Positions 17,642 through 26,901 are shown, counted from the stretch's first letter. The stretch: 64,000 nt of DNA from Bog-473 sp963753115 (GCA_963753115.1 CAVWBB010000006.1:1-64000); one strand, 5' to 3'. Numbers and translations: made by a program. The notes: generated by a model not told the origin, from the letters alone.

Positions 17642-17902
17642 GTGCCGCTCGGCGACGTCAGCGCTCTGTACGACTGGGGAGAGCGTGACGATCCCGGATT
17701 CCGGTTGTGGAAACAGGTTGCCGACTGGATCTCGGCCGAGTTGGCCGACAGGCCGTGGGCTGCTCCATCCACCCCGATGCTGCCAGCCGAGGGTCAACCG
17801 ACAGAGGTCAGAAGCGTGAAGGTCCCCGACACCGGAATCACGGTCGTCTACCAACATGATCATGATTCGGGTCGTGTCGACCTGCTTTACGTCGGGCCGT
17901 GA
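17642..17902 (+). CDS. Hypothetical protein, partner of the preceding gene
   Basis: This 86-residue protein begins at GTG 17642, 3 bp after the previous stop. The N-terminal part is Trp-rich and helical (YDWGERDDPGFRLWKQVADW). The C-terminal beta-rich tail (VRSVKVPDTGITVVYQHDHD, then SGRVDLLYVGP) resembles small ParE/RelE-like or Colicin-D-type folds only loosely. No known toxin motif can be claimed. The two-gene architecture (small acidic protein, then a small partner) is what suggests a toxin-antitoxin role. Confidence 0.5.
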   Translation: MPLGDVSALYDWGERDDPGFRLWKQVADWISAELADRPWAAPSTPMLPAEGQPTEVRSVKVPDTGITVVYQHDHDSGRVDLLYVGP

Positions 17903-18094
17903 GGCATGACCCCCCGCCCCGAACCGACGAACGGGGACATTTACCTACCCGGCCGAGGGAGCAGCCCCTCCGCACGTTTGACATCTGTGCGGCGGTCGCA
18001 GCCAATGCGTTGGAGTGAGCAGGACCATGTTGCGTTGGGTATTCTCCGCGTCGGCAACCGTTTGGTTCTCCAATCCGGCAGAAAGAGGCATGAA

Positions 18095-18463
18095 ATGGCA
18101 GCAGACGACAAGGTTGTAATCGGCCAAACTCATGGCGCTGACGATCCCGAATCCGTGTTGATCGGCTACATGCTCGGAGTCGAGGCTCTGCGTGCCGGCA
18201 AAAAGGTCGTCATGTGGCTCACCAAAGATGGGATCCACATCGCTACCGAGGGCTATTCCGACGGACTCTCCGTATCAGGAGCACCTTCTATCAAAGACCT
18301 TCACGCCGAGTACGTCGAGAAAGGCGGCCGCTTCTTCGCGTGTCCCGTCTGCGTCAAGACCCGCAATCTCGAATCGGCCGCCTGGGTGAAGGGTGCCGAA
18401 GTCAAAGGAGCACCGTCGGTCTACGAGTTCACCCAAGGTGGGGCCCTGGTCTTCAACTATTGA
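18095..18463 (+). CDS. DsrE-family sulfur-relay-like protein
   Basis: This is a 122-residue protein with the DsrE/DsrF fold: KVVIGQTHGADDPESVLIGY, then MLGVEALRAGKKVVMWLTKD and GIHIATEGYSDGLS. FFACPVCVKTRNLE carries two cysteines where the active Cys of DsrE-like proteins sits. ATG 18095 is chosen for AGAGG 7 nt upstream and alignment with the family N-terminus; the frame is open to 17906. Members carry persulfide sulfur in tRNA thiolation or sulfur oxidation, or act in unknown redox roles. No Tus or Dsr partner genes are nearby. Confidence 0.75.
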   Translation: MAADDKVVIGQTHGADDPESVLIGYMLGVEALRAGKKVVMWLTKDGIHIATEGYSDGLSVSGAPSIKDLHAEYVEKGGRFFACPVCVKTRNLESAAWVKGAEVKGAPSVYEFTQGGALVFNY

Positions 18464-18551
18464 TCCACCCGAACGCGCTTATCGCCATGGCGCCGGAGTG
18501 TCTCACCTTTCCGGCGATCGGGGACAGGTACGACAACTTTGCCGCTTCGTC

Positions 18552-18749
18552 CTACTTCTGCCGCTGCTTCCTAAGCAGCTGATCAAGGTCAGCCACGCCC
18601 TGCCTCTCACACACCTCACCCAGCGTGGATTCGTTGCCGAAGTTCTTCAGCTCTGGATATTCAGGCTTCAGATTCTTCATCTTGGTGTCACTTCGCTTCT
18701 TCTGGATCCGGCCATCCCGATCCCGATGACGACCGTCTAGACCTTTCAT
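18552..18749 (-). CDS. Small conserved actinobacterial-type basic protein
   Basis: This 65-residue protein starts at ATG 18749 with GAGGAG 6 nt upstream. Its pattern, MKGLDGRHRDRDGRIQKKRS then DTKMKNLKPEYP and a C-terminal STLGEVCERQGVADLDQLLR, resembles a family of small actinobacterial proteins I have seen annotated only as hypothetical (K-H-G-D-T-V-L-R-xY ... TLxxVxxxxxxxSLxQLL). It is highly charged and probably cytosolic. The function is unknown. It is the only minus-strand cargo gene in this part of the island. Confidence 0.6.
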   Translation of the reverse strand: MKGLDGRHRDRDGRIQKKRSDTKMKNLKPEYPELKNFGNESTLGEVCERQGVADLDQLLRKQRQK

Positions 18750-18878
18750 CTGGTCTCCTCACGTCGGCCCCTTGCCTCGCAAGCTTACCTGGGCCTTCGG
18801 ACCTCACCGAGGATCGAAATAGCAAGCACCCGGAGCAAGGTGAACCGGAACGTCCCCCACCGATCCGGCGTATTGGGG

Positions 18879-20880
18879 GTGCGTCCAGGAGATTGGGCGC
18901 CATGACAACAAGGAGGTTGATGTTGTGGTGACGTAACCAATCGACAAGCTGAGGGCAGCCAGCCGGTGCGAGTCCGGTCCGGGGAGACGCCAAGGTCCCC
19001 GGTAGTAAAGCCCCCGTGCGTGGTCGAGAGGCCGGGTGCGGAGCGGGGCCGAGCAACTGACCAGTCCGCAACATGAAGTGAAGCCTGCAGCGTCGTTACG
19101 CCGGTCCGTGCTTTGCACGGACGAGGAGGAGCCGAGCCCTTCCCCTATGGGCGAAGGCCATGGACGGCACCAGAGAGCTTGGAGCGGGTGCTCAAGAACC
19201 TCCCGGCGCAGAGGGCGTGGAATGGTCAGAAGGGTGTCCTTGGAACTGGAGAGATCCTCTTCGGCCCCGGATCTGCGGTCCGGGAAGCAGCCCTGTCTAT
19301 AACCGGTCACGGGAAATGCCAGGGAGCCGAGAGGAAGTCGGAGGGGGCCGTAGTAGTGCTGACGGTCGGGACAACACAACCCGGTCCGAGCGAAGGGCCC
19401 CTGCTTCACCGGTGCATTGCGAAGTTGTGGAGGAACCCTGATGAGTGCCGAACACTCGGCTAGATCCGTCAGCCACGCCGAAGGCGTGGACCCGGTCCGA
19501 GCCCTTCAACGCGTGCTCTATCGCAGTGCCAAGCAAGAACCCACCAGACGCTTCCACGCCCTCTACGACAAGGTCGCCCGCAGCGATGTCATGTGGAGGG
19601 CATGGGCCGAGGTGGCGAAGAACCAGGGTGCCCCCGGAGTCGACGGCGTGACGATTGCGTCGATCAGTGACGGTGGCACCAACGGGGTCAAGGTGTTCCT
19701 CGACGGACTGGCTGCTCAGCTTCAGGCAAAGACGTATCGCCCGAAGTCCCTGCGGCGGGTCCATATCCCCAAACCGGGTAAGCCGGGTGAAACCCGGCCG
19801 CTCGGCATTCCGACGGTGGCCGACCGGGTAGTCATGACGGCGGCCAAGATCGTCCTCGAACCCATCTTCGAGGCCGATTTCTCCCCGCAGAGCTATGGGT
19901 TCCGGCCCAAGCGCTCCGCTCACCAGGCTCTCGAAGAGATCCGGGTGACGGCGAATCGGGGAGCGAACTGGGTGCTCGACGCCGACATCAAAGCGTGCTT
20001 CGACGAGATTGACCACGAGGCCCTCATGGCTCAGGTCGAACGCCGGGTTCTCGACCGGCAGATGTTGAAGCTGCTGCGGGCTTGGCTCCGAGCCGGGGTG
20101 TTCGAGGGCGGGTTGGTCTCTGACACTGAGTCAGGGACTCCGCAGGGTTCACCTATCTCCCCGTTGCTGGCCAACATCGCCCTGCACGTCATTGACGAGG
20201 CATGGGCGAAGGCGGCTGGTCTGGGGACGCTGGTCAGATACGCGGACGACTTCGTCGTCCTCACCACCAGCCGGAGCCGGGCCGAAGAGGCCCAGCGCCG
20301 GATCGAGGCCGTGCTGGTCGGCCTCGGGTTGCGTCTGCATCCCGACAAGACCCGCATCGTCTTCATCGGTGACGGCAAGGACGGCTTCGACTTCTTGGGT
20401 TTCTCTCATCGGAAGACCCCGTCGAAGTTCGGAGATCGCCGCTACCTGTCGAAGTGGCCGTCACCACGGGCCATGGCCTCCATAAGGTCCAAGGTCCGTG
20501 ATCACACTGACCGTCGCTTCTCAGGCCGTGAGCTGCAAGGTGTTGTCGCTGACCTCACCCCCGTGCTTCGGGGTTGGGGGGCGTACTTCCGCTACGGAAA
20601 CTCGAACCGCAAGTTCGCCGCCATCGACAGCTACGTGCACTTCCGGATGTCAAAGCTGGCCAGCGTCAAATACGCCACCAGGGGTCGACTTCGAGTCAGC
20701 CGGTTCAACCATGCCTGGCTGACCGATCTCGGCGTCTATCGCCTCACCGGAACTGTCCGGAGATGGGGGACTGCGCATGCCTGACGATGAACGGTGTCGG
20801 GAAGCCGTGTGCAGGAGAACTGCATGCACGGTTTGATAGGGGGCCGCTGGGGACGTTGACGCCCAGGTGAGATGGAACAT
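18879..20880 (+). mobile_element. Group II intron
   Basis: The 5' end is placed at GTGCGTCCAGGAGATTGGGC, which matches the GUGCGYCCAGAU start of bacterial group II introns. Structured RNA follows (CCGGTGCGAGTCCGG hairpin at 18963-18977 and several strong stems). The intron-encoded reverse transcriptase is in domain IV. A domain V-like 34-mer at 20802-20836 (AGCCGTGTGCAGGAG...CTGCATGCACGGTTTGA) is followed by a domain VI-like hairpin (CTGGGG...CGCCCAG). The exact 3' splice site is uncertain within about 20865-20890. A small CCCCCA/TGGGGG stem directly precedes the 5' end, recalling insertion next to terminator hairpins. Confidence 0.8.
19441..20784 (+). CDS. ltrA: Group II intron reverse transcriptase/maturase
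   Basis: This 447-residue protein starts at ATG 19441 with GGAGGAA 6 nt upstream. RT domains run from GAPGVDGVTIASI through RRVHIPKPGKPGETRPLGIP and SYGFRPKRSAHQAL to the catalytic LVRYADDFVVL (YADD). The maturase X domain (LRGWGAYFRYGNSNRKFAAI) closes the protein. No HNH/En domain is present, so mobility would rely on retrohoming without target second-strand cleavage. It is apparently intact. Confidence 0.93.
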   Translation: MSAEHSARSVSHAEGVDPVRALQRVLYRSAKQEPTRRFHALYDKVARSDVMWRAWAEVAKNQGAPGVDGVTIASISDGGTNGVKVFLDGLAAQLQAKTYRPKSLRRVHIPKPGKPGETRPLGIPTVADRVVMTAAKIVLEPIFEADFSPQSYGFRPKRSAHQALEEIRVTANRGANWVLDADIKACFDEIDHEALMAQVERRVLDRQMLKLLRAWLRAGVFEGGLVSDTESGTPQGSPISPLLANIALHVIDEAWAKAAGLGTLVRYADDFVVLTTSRSRAEEAQRRIEAVLVGLGLRLHPDKTRIVFIGDGKDGFDFLGFSHRKTPSKFGDRRYLSKWPSPRAMASIRSKVRDHTDRRFSGRELQGVVADLTPVLRGWGAYFRYGNSNRKFAAIDSYVHFRMSKLASVKYATRGRLRVSRFNHAWLTDLGVYRLTGTVRRWGTAHA

Positions 20881-20989
20881 ACGCACCCAACGGGAAACCG
20901 ACGGGACTGAGCCCATCCACCGCACTGGCTATACCGAACCAGCGGCCTACCTCACCAGTCCAGGGGAGGTCATCTCACCTTCAAATGCA

Positions 20990-21877
20990 ATGCTGGGAAG
21001 TATGAGCCGCGACTCGGGTGTGGATGCCAAGGCAGCGGCCTCGATCCTTTCGGAGGCAACGGGGAAGCCGTTCCGCTACGTGCGTCAACTCAGTGGCGGC
21101 GAGACAGGAGCACACCAGTTCATCGGGCCCCATGGCCGCCCGATCGTCGTGAAGTGGGACACGGCGCCCGAGGGCCGTGCTTTTCGAGGTGAGGCGGTCC
21201 TCCTCTCCGAGCGGCTTCGATGTGAGGAGGGCTGGCCCGTCCCAGCGGAATCGGTCATTGATGCGGAAGGAGTCAGCTTCATCATCCAAGAGTTCATGCC
21301 GGGGAGTCCGCCGACCGCGCTCGATCATGGACTCCTCGATCGGCTGTTGGACCTTCACTCACGCCGTCTCGGAATGGCAGATCCACATGATCCCGTCCGC
21401 TGGCCCCAAAACCTCATCACGACGCTCACCGTCGGAGGGACTGGATACTGCCTCCACGACTCCTTCTATGGACACGACCGACGAACTCGATCGCTGATTG
21501 CACGTATCGAAGCGTTTGGGTACTTGCTGAAGGAAGGTGACTTCACTGCCCACGACGTGGTCCACTGGGATCTACATCCGGGCAACCTTCTGGTTGACGG
21601 CGGTGTTCTCTCGGCGGTTATCGATACCGACTTCGTCATCGTGGCAGACGCCGCCTTCGATTTGGTCATGTTCGCGCTCACGAGCCTGACTGTGGAGTGT
21701 GAACCGGGAGTCCGGTCCCGGCTCTTTGCCGAGGCTTTCGATCACCTCGACGAGTTGAGGTCACAGGCGTATCTGGGGCATCTCTTCGTCCGACTGATCG
21801 ATTGGCCGATCCGGCGCAACAGTCCTGCTGAAATTGACTTCTGGTTGGCGCAGGCAGACGAAATGCTCACCATTTGA
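20990..21877 (+). CDS. APH/choline-kinase-like phosphotransferase
   Basis: This 295-residue protein of the aminoglycoside-phosphotransferase superfamily has an N-lobe with QLSGGETGAHQFIGPHGRPI and the catalytic loop VVHWDLHPGNLLV (Asp and Asn ligands). It has DTD at the second metal site (SAVIDTDFVIVADAAFDLVM). The HWDLHPGN form occurs in spectinomycin/hygromycin-type and many unassigned kinases. The start is uncertain: ATG 20990 or ATG 21002. It lies immediately after the group II intron, whose insertion may have displaced its promoter. The substrate is unknown; no resistance claim can be made from sequence. Confidence 0.75.
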   Translation: MLGSMSRDSGVDAKAAASILSEATGKPFRYVRQLSGGETGAHQFIGPHGRPIVVKWDTAPEGRAFRGEAVLLSERLRCEEGWPVPAESVIDAEGVSFIIQEFMPGSPPTALDHGLLDRLLDLHSRRLGMADPHDPVRWPQNLITTLTVGGTGYCLHDSFYGHDRRTRSLIARIEAFGYLLKEGDFTAHDVVHWDLHPGNLLVDGGVLSAVIDTDFVIVADAAFDLVMFALTSLTVECEPGVRSRLFAEAFDHLDELRSQAYLGHLFVRLIDWPIRRNSPAEIDFWLAQADEMLTI

Positions 21878-21992
21878 ATCACTCGTGATCGGACCTTGGG
21901 GTGCCACCCTGCCGGCATACGGGGGCACTTCCGGCTCGGACCACCCCGCAGTCTCGTGACATCCGGTTCGACGGACAGGTTGCTTGTGTTGA

Positions 21993-22881
21993 TTATGCCG
22001 CCTGACGGTCGGCGTTGTGAAGTCGTGCTTCGTATTGGGCAGGGCTGAGGTAGCCGAGCGTCGAGTGCAGCCGACGGGTGTTGTACCAGCCCTCGATGTA
22101 CTCGAAGACACCGCGTCGAAGGCCTGCCCGCGTTGGCCACGAACGCGTGTCGATGAGCTCGCGCTTGATGGTGGCGAAAAACGATTCGGCCACCGCGTTG
22201 TCCCAGCATTCGCCCTTGCGCCCGACCGAGAGGACGACGCCGTTGTCGCGAGCGAGCTGGGCGAAGTCACCGCCGGTGTACTGACAGCCACGGTCAGAGT
22301 GGAAGATGACCCCCTTCTCTGGTGCGCGGTTGGCGAAGGCCATGGTGAGGGCGTCTTCGACCAGTTCGCTGCGCATGTGATCGGCCAGATCCCAGCCGAC
22401 GACGTGTCGGGAAGCCAGGTCGATGACCGTCGCCAGGTAGGCCCAGCCCTCCCAAGTCGAGATGTAGGTGATGTCGCCGACATAGCGCCGGTCCATCTCA
22501 ACGCAGGGCCCGAAGTGGCGCTGGATGAGATCGCGCGCCGCGCTCCGCGTCGGGATCGGCCGCCGTTGTCTTGCGCCAGCGCTTCTTGCACCTGCCCTCG
22601 AGGCCGGCCTGGCGCATCAGCCTGGTCACCTTGCGCTTCCCGACGGCCACGTGACGATGGAGCAGCTCCTTGTGCATCCGTGGAGCCCCATAGGAGCCCT
22701 TGGACTCGGCGTGGATGGCCTTGATCTTCTCCAACAGCTCGGCGTCGCTGAGCTGGCGAGCCGAAGGGGCGCCGTTGCGGCGCTGGTAATAGGCGGACTT
22801 GGAGACCTCGAGCAGGCGACAGGCGTTCTGCACGCTGTGACCTGCGACTTCCTCCGCCTCGATGAACGGGTCCACCGTCAT
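21993..22881 (-). pseudogene. IS3-family transposase OrfB, copy 2, frameshifted
   Basis: The frame follows copy 1 up to PDAER and then shifts: GCGGAGCGCGGCGCGCG here against GCGGAGCGGCCGCGCG in copy 1, a net +1. Translation of the first part ends shortly after. The catalytic part is intact in the next frame from MDRRYVGDITYIST onward, with small differences from copy 1 (RVVGWAL to HVVGWDL, ARFHNA to ARLHNA). It is inactive if the base is real. Confidence 0.85.
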
Positions 22882-23195
22882 CGGGTCTCCCGAGCGAAGA
22901 AAGATGTTGCCCGCTTGAGCGTCTCGTTGTCGATCTCGAGGCGCCGGACCTGCCGACGCAACCGGATCAGCTCTTCACGCTCCTCGGTCGTCAGCCCCGG
23001 GCGCTCGCCCTGGTCGATTTCGGCTTGTTTCACCCAGGTGCGGACGTTCGTCTCGGTCAGATCGAAGTCCTTGGCCACCTGGCCGATGCTGCGATCGCCG
23101 CGCCGGCACAGCTCGACGATCTCAGCCTTGAACTCCGGAGTGAACGAGCGACGCGGTCGCGGCTTCTTCCTCTCCATGGTCTCCATTTTGGACAT
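22878..23195 (-). CDS. IS3-family transposase OrfA, copy 2
   Basis: This 105-residue frame is identical in translation to the copy 1 OrfA: helix-turn-helix, then leucine-zipper segment. It overlaps the OrfB start by 4 bp. Confidence 0.9.
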   Translation of the reverse strand: MSKMETMERKKPRPRRSFTPEFKAEIVELCRRGDRSIGQVAKDFDLTETNVRTWVKQAEIDQGERPGLTTEEREELIRLRRQVRRLEIDNETLKRATSFFARETR

Positions 23196-23323
23196 CCTTT
23201 CCGGGGCCGTGCCCCTGATGTTGGACCACAGGACGTTAGGCCCTACCGGGCTCGGACGATCTACCGCTACCTTCGAAGCAGACGGCTCTGGGGAGCGGTC
23301 GAGGGATCGGAGATGACACGGCG

Positions 23324-23758
23324 ATGGCACATCCACAGAAGGCCACCAACACTCACGATGTCATGGGTCGCCCACGACATCGAGTTTTTTGCGTCTTCGA
23401 CGACGCGACAGTCGGGCGTGAGGCGGTCGAGAAGCTCGCCGCCGACCTCCCGGCTGCCGAAGGCGACATTTGGCTCCTCTACGGCGAGGAGGGTCTCCAA
23501 AAGCTCGACGTCTCAGGCGGGATGGAGGGCCTGAGGGGGAGGATCCTTCGCATAGTGGAGCTCGCCATGAGCAGCGACATCGAATACCTCCGGACTCTGG
23601 AGAGTGCCCTCCAATCTGGTTGCTTGGTGGTCTCGATTCCGGTCGCCAACGCCGACGCAGCAGAAAGACTGGCGGACCTTCTGGGTGAGAGCTCCGGCCA
23701 CTCGATCGCCTACTTTTCCAATTGGGAGTTCCAGCCGGTGAGAGGTCGTCTCGCGTAA
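23324..23758 (+). CDS. Conserved hypothetical protein, stress-protein-like fold
   Basis: This is a 144-residue protein with alternating strands and helices: HRVFCVFDDATVGREAVEKL (start of a ferredoxin-like fold), DIWLLYGEEGLQKLDVSGGM, a long helix (RILRIVELAMSSDIEYLRTL), SGCLVVSIPVANADAAERLA, and a final SIAYFSNWEFQPV. This repeats the pattern of small actinobacterial proteins that sense or buffer stress, but no named family is secure. The ribosome site (GGAG, 12 nt) is weak. It comes just after the IS and may be expressed from an IS-borne promoter. Confidence 0.55.
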   Translation: MAHPQKATNTHDVMGRPRHRVFCVFDDATVGREAVEKLAADLPAAEGDIWLLYGEEGLQKLDVSGGMEGLRGRILRIVELAMSSDIEYLRTLESALQSGCLVVSIPVANADAAERLADLLGESSGHSIAYFSNWEFQPVRGRLA

Positions 23759-23918
23759 CTTGCCCGAACGGCTGGCTGGGTAGCACCCACCTTCCCGACG
23801 TTCTGGGGCAGTCTGAGCCTTCTGGACGACGGCGGCACGTCAATAGGGGTAGCATGGCGCAGCTGATCGATCCCCTGGCAACCCGCCACCTGCAACCTTC
23901 GGCGGAAATGGCGATGCC

Positions 23919-24245
23919 GTGTTGCCCGAGTTCAGCATTACCGTCCGGAATCTTCCCGACCTCCACTTCGTGACGCTGCATGGCGAGTTGGATGTCGCAT
24001 CAGCTGACGGCCTCGCCAATTCGCTCGTAGAGCTGGCTGGCTCGACTGTCGTCGTCGATCTATCGGACCTCACGTTCATGGACTCCAGTGGCATCGGCGC
24101 TCTCGTACGAGCACGGAATCGGATCAGGGCTGGTGGACTCGGCGAGCTGGTGCTCACGAGGCCGGGCGCGATCGTGCGGAGGGCATTGGAGATCGTGGGG
24201 CTCGATGCCTGGATCATCGATTGGTCGTCCGACTGGGATGCATAG
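23919..24245 (+). CDS. STAS-domain anti-sigma-factor antagonist
   Basis: This 108-residue single STAS domain has FVTLHGELDVASADGLANSL, VVVDLSDLTFMDSSGIGALV (conserved Ser of the SpoIIAA phosphorylation site in DSSG), and GLGELVLTRPGAIVRRALEI. By family it binds an anti-sigma kinase and releases a sigma factor when dephosphorylated. No cognate RsbW-type kinase or sigma gene is adjacent. The GTG start with a poor ribosome site is the best fit to the family N-terminus. It overlaps the next tiny gene by 8 bp. Confidence 0.8.
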   Translation: MLPEFSITVRNLPDLHFVTLHGELDVASADGLANSLVELAGSTVVVDLSDLTFMDSSGIGALVRARNRIRAGGLGELVLTRPGAIVRRALEIVGLDAWIIDWSSDWDA

Positions 24246-24375
24246 ACGCCCCGAGCACGACGTCTGCCCTCGTTGCGACAGTGCAGAGATTGCGACACAT
24301 TTTGAGAAAACGAGCGCATCGCAAGCTCTCCAATGGCGCGGCCGATGCTCGGAGTGCAAGTTCACGTGGTCATAA
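24238..24375 (+). CDS. 45-residue zinc-ribbon-like protein overlapping the STAS gene
   Basis: ATG 24238 opens inside the last codons of the STAS gene. The product MHRRPEHDVCPRCDSAEIAT-HFEKTSASQALQWRG-RCSECKFTWS has two CxxC knuckles (CPRC, CSEC) about 26 residues apart and a terminal FTWS, a compact zinc-ribbon layout. The 8-bp overlap implies translational coupling with the STAS protein. It is too short for routine annotation but has a coherent fold signature. Confidence 0.55.
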   Translation: MHRRPEHDVCPRCDSAEIATHFEKTSASQALQWRGRCSECKFTWS

Positions 24376-24618
24376 TCCTGAGTGCTTCACCTTCGAACTG
24401 GCGAGCGGCGGCACTGTCCCGGCGACGCTCCTATCAGTTGTCAAGCCCTTTTGTGCGAACAGCGGACAGAACAGTGATGAGTCACTCTCGCGAGGACATG
24501 CTCTTATCAGGCCACGCGTTCACAGAGCGTTGACCCGGACCGTGGGCCGGCGAGTCGCCGGAAAGTCAGCCGCAGAGGGCGACAGTTAGGGGGTGAGCCA
24601 GACCCACGGTCCGAGGAA

Positions 24619-25322
24619 TCAGCCGCGAGGTAAAAAGCGGTAGAGCTCGCGGGCGACGTAGCGCTTGAGGAGGCGGATGACGTCCCGCTTGGAGCGGCCC
24701 TCCTTGACCTTGCGCTCGAAGTAGGCGGTGGTGGCGGGGTCATGCGCGATCCGCACCATGACGATGCGCCAGAGGGCGCTGTTGGCGTGGCGGTCCCCAC
24801 CACGATCGAGGCGATGTCGGTTGCTCTTGCCCGACGAAGCCGGGATGGGTGCGGCACCGCACAGACGCGCCCAGGCCGCTTCTGTGTGGAGACGCTCGGG
24901 GTTGTCACCGGCACTGACCAAGAGAGCCGCAGCAGTGTCGGGACCGACCCCGAAGCGCGCCAGCAGTTCTGGGGCGGCAGATCCGACGAGGACCGCGATG
25001 CGGCGGTCGAGCTCGGCGAGCTCGTCGTCGAGCCCTTGGATGCGCCGGGCCAACGAGCACAGCGCAGCCTTGTGGGCGGTCATCACTACGTCTACCGATC
25101 GAGAGGGGCGGAGTCTGGCCGCCTCGTTGACCAGTGCGATCACGCTCAAACCCCTCAGGCGAGCACGCAGCTGGTCTGGGGCGGTGATCACCAGATGGCG
25201 CATCTGGGTGAGTGCCTTGATCCGGGCCCCTCGGGCCGAACGCTTGGCCACCACGAGGACCCGGATGGCCTCGATGGTGCCGTCTTTGGACTTGGAGATG
25301 CTCTTGGCCCGGCGCCGAGGGC
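24619..25322 (-). pseudogene. IS110-family transposase, C-terminal remnant
   Basis: About 235 residues of an IS110/IS1111-type transposase survive. They include the coiled middle part (CSLARRIQGLDDELAELDRR) and the C-terminal Transposase_20 domain (FGVGPDTAAALLVSAGDNPE, WARLCGAAPIPASSGKSNRH-R, with the conserved Ser of this domain). The N-terminal DEDD (RuvC-like) half is gone, cut exactly where the next IS begins (25323). An N-terminal IS110 fragment at 30578-30805 may be the other piece. Confidence 0.8.
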
Positions 25323-25677
25323 TGAGGTTCCCCCGAATTAGTGGACACCTGAGAGGCCGACCTTCGGGTCGGCTGGAAGGATGTCCGATATGGGAGCTAC
25401 AAGGCGGAAGTTCACGCTGGAGTTCAAGACAGAGGCCGCTCATCGCGTGATCGATACGGGCAGGACGGTGGCCGAAGTGGCGGCCGAGCTGTCGGTGTCA
25501 GACAGCGTGTTGGCCCGATGGGTGCGCGACGAGCGCCGTCGGCTCGATGCGGTGGCCGGTTCATCTGATGAACCGTTGAGCGCGGCGGAGCGGACCGAGC
25601 TGTTGCGGTTGCGCCGTCAGGTCGCCGAGCAGGACAAAGACCTGGCTGAACCGTCCTGGGTCTGATGGAGACTCGGG

Positions 25678-26587
25678 CTATTGGATTCCAACCAGTTCCT
25701 GGTCGGTCTTGTTGGCAGCATAAGCCGCCTCGAATTCAGCCGGTGGCACGTAGCCGAGGTACTCGTGCAGCCGCTGGGTGTTGTACCAGTGGACCCAGCG
25801 CGAGCGTGGCCAGTTCCACGTCGTCGACGTTGCGCCAGGGCCCCTGTCCCGGTCCTCTAATGAGCTCGCTCTTGTAGGCGGCGTTGATCGACTCGGCCAG
25901 CGCGTTGTCGTACGCGTCGCCGACGCTTCCGATGGAGGGGACGGCTCCGAGCTCGTCGAGGTGCTCGCCATAGCGAATTGACGTGAATTGAGACCCGGCA
26001 TCGGAGTGTGACACCAGCCCCTCGAGGGAGGTGCCCCGTCTCCAGCGCGCCATCTCGAGGGCGTCGAGGACCATGTCGGCTCGCATGTGGCTCGCCACGC
26101 GCCAGCCGACGATCATCCGGCTGAACGCGTCGGTGATGAAGTACGCGTAAGCGAAGCCCGACCAGGTCGCCACAGAGGTCAGGTCGCTCACCCACAAGGC
26201 GTTCGGGCGCTCGGCACTGAAGACCCGCTTGACCAGATCGGGGTGCCGCTCGGCGGCCGGGTCAGCCTTGGTGGTCTTGCGCTTCTTGCCCCGCCGGAGC
26301 CCCTCGATGCCCGCCAGGCCCATGAGCCGAGCCACCTGGTCACGTCCCACGTCATGGCCGGCGCGCCGGGCCGCCTTCCAGAGCTTGCGCACCCCATAGA
26401 CCCTGAAGTTGTCCGTCCACAGCTCGACCAGGGCCGGGATCAGCATGGCGTCGCGCACGGCCCGGGCCGAGAGCGGCCGGGACTTCGCCGCGTAGTACGT
26501 GCTCGGGGCCACCTGCAGATCCCTGCAGATGGGCTCGACCCCGAGCTCGTCACGGTTGGCGTCGATGAAGTCGACGATCACTTCCAC
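25678..26587 (-). pseudogene. Inner IS transposase OrfB, C-terminal frameshift
   Basis: The rve catalytic core is present: Asp in LWVSDLTSVATWSGFAYAYF, Asp in LVSHSDAGSQFTS, Glu in AYDNALAESINAAYKSELI. After VELATL an extra C (near 25802-25804) shifts the frame; the expected end RWVHWYNTQRLHEYLGYVPP and the terminal ELVGIQ lie in the next frame. One-base correction restores a complete 302-residue protein, so this may be a consensus error. Confidence 0.85.
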
Positions 26588-26901
26588 GGGCGGTCGAGCT
26601 CCGCCTGGGCGAAATACGCCGACGCCCGGCGCAAGATCTCGTTGGACCGCTTGAGCTCGCGGTTCTCTTTCTCGAGCTCGGCGATCCGCTTGCGCTCCTC
26701 GCTGGTCGTCCCCGGACGATCACCGGCGTCGATCTGGGTCTGCTTCACCCAGTTGCGCAGCGACTCGGTTCCGACGCCCAGCTGCTCGGAGATCCGGGTG
26801 ATGGCCCTGGTGTCGTTCGGATCAGCGGCTCGGGCCTCGAGCACCATCCGCACTGCCCGCTCTCTCAACTCAGGCGGGTACCGCTTCTGTGGGTCTGACA
26901 T
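26578..26901 (-). CDS. Inner IS transposase OrfA
   Basis: This 107-residue OrfA begins MSDPQKRYPPELRERAVRMV and contains a helix-turn-helix (ITRISEQLGVGTESLRNWVK) followed by a leucine zipper (RIAELEKENRELKRSNEILR). It ends ASAYFAQAELDRPWK and overlaps the OrfB start by 10 bp. Confidence 0.9.
   Translation of the reverse strand: MSDPQKRYPPELRERAVRMVLEARAADPNDTRAITRISEQLGVGTESLRNWVKQTQIDAGDRPGTTSEERKRIAELEKENRELKRSNEILRRASAYFAQAELDRPWK

Larger units (their letters stand above)
21961..23225 (-). mobile_element. IS3-family insertion sequence, copy 2
   Basis: This is a near-identical inverted copy of the element at 14170-15433, here 1265 bp, one base longer because of an insertion in orfB. It lies inside the tRNA-Pro island, whereas copy 1 lies outside. 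No target duplication is visible. Confidence 0.9.
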
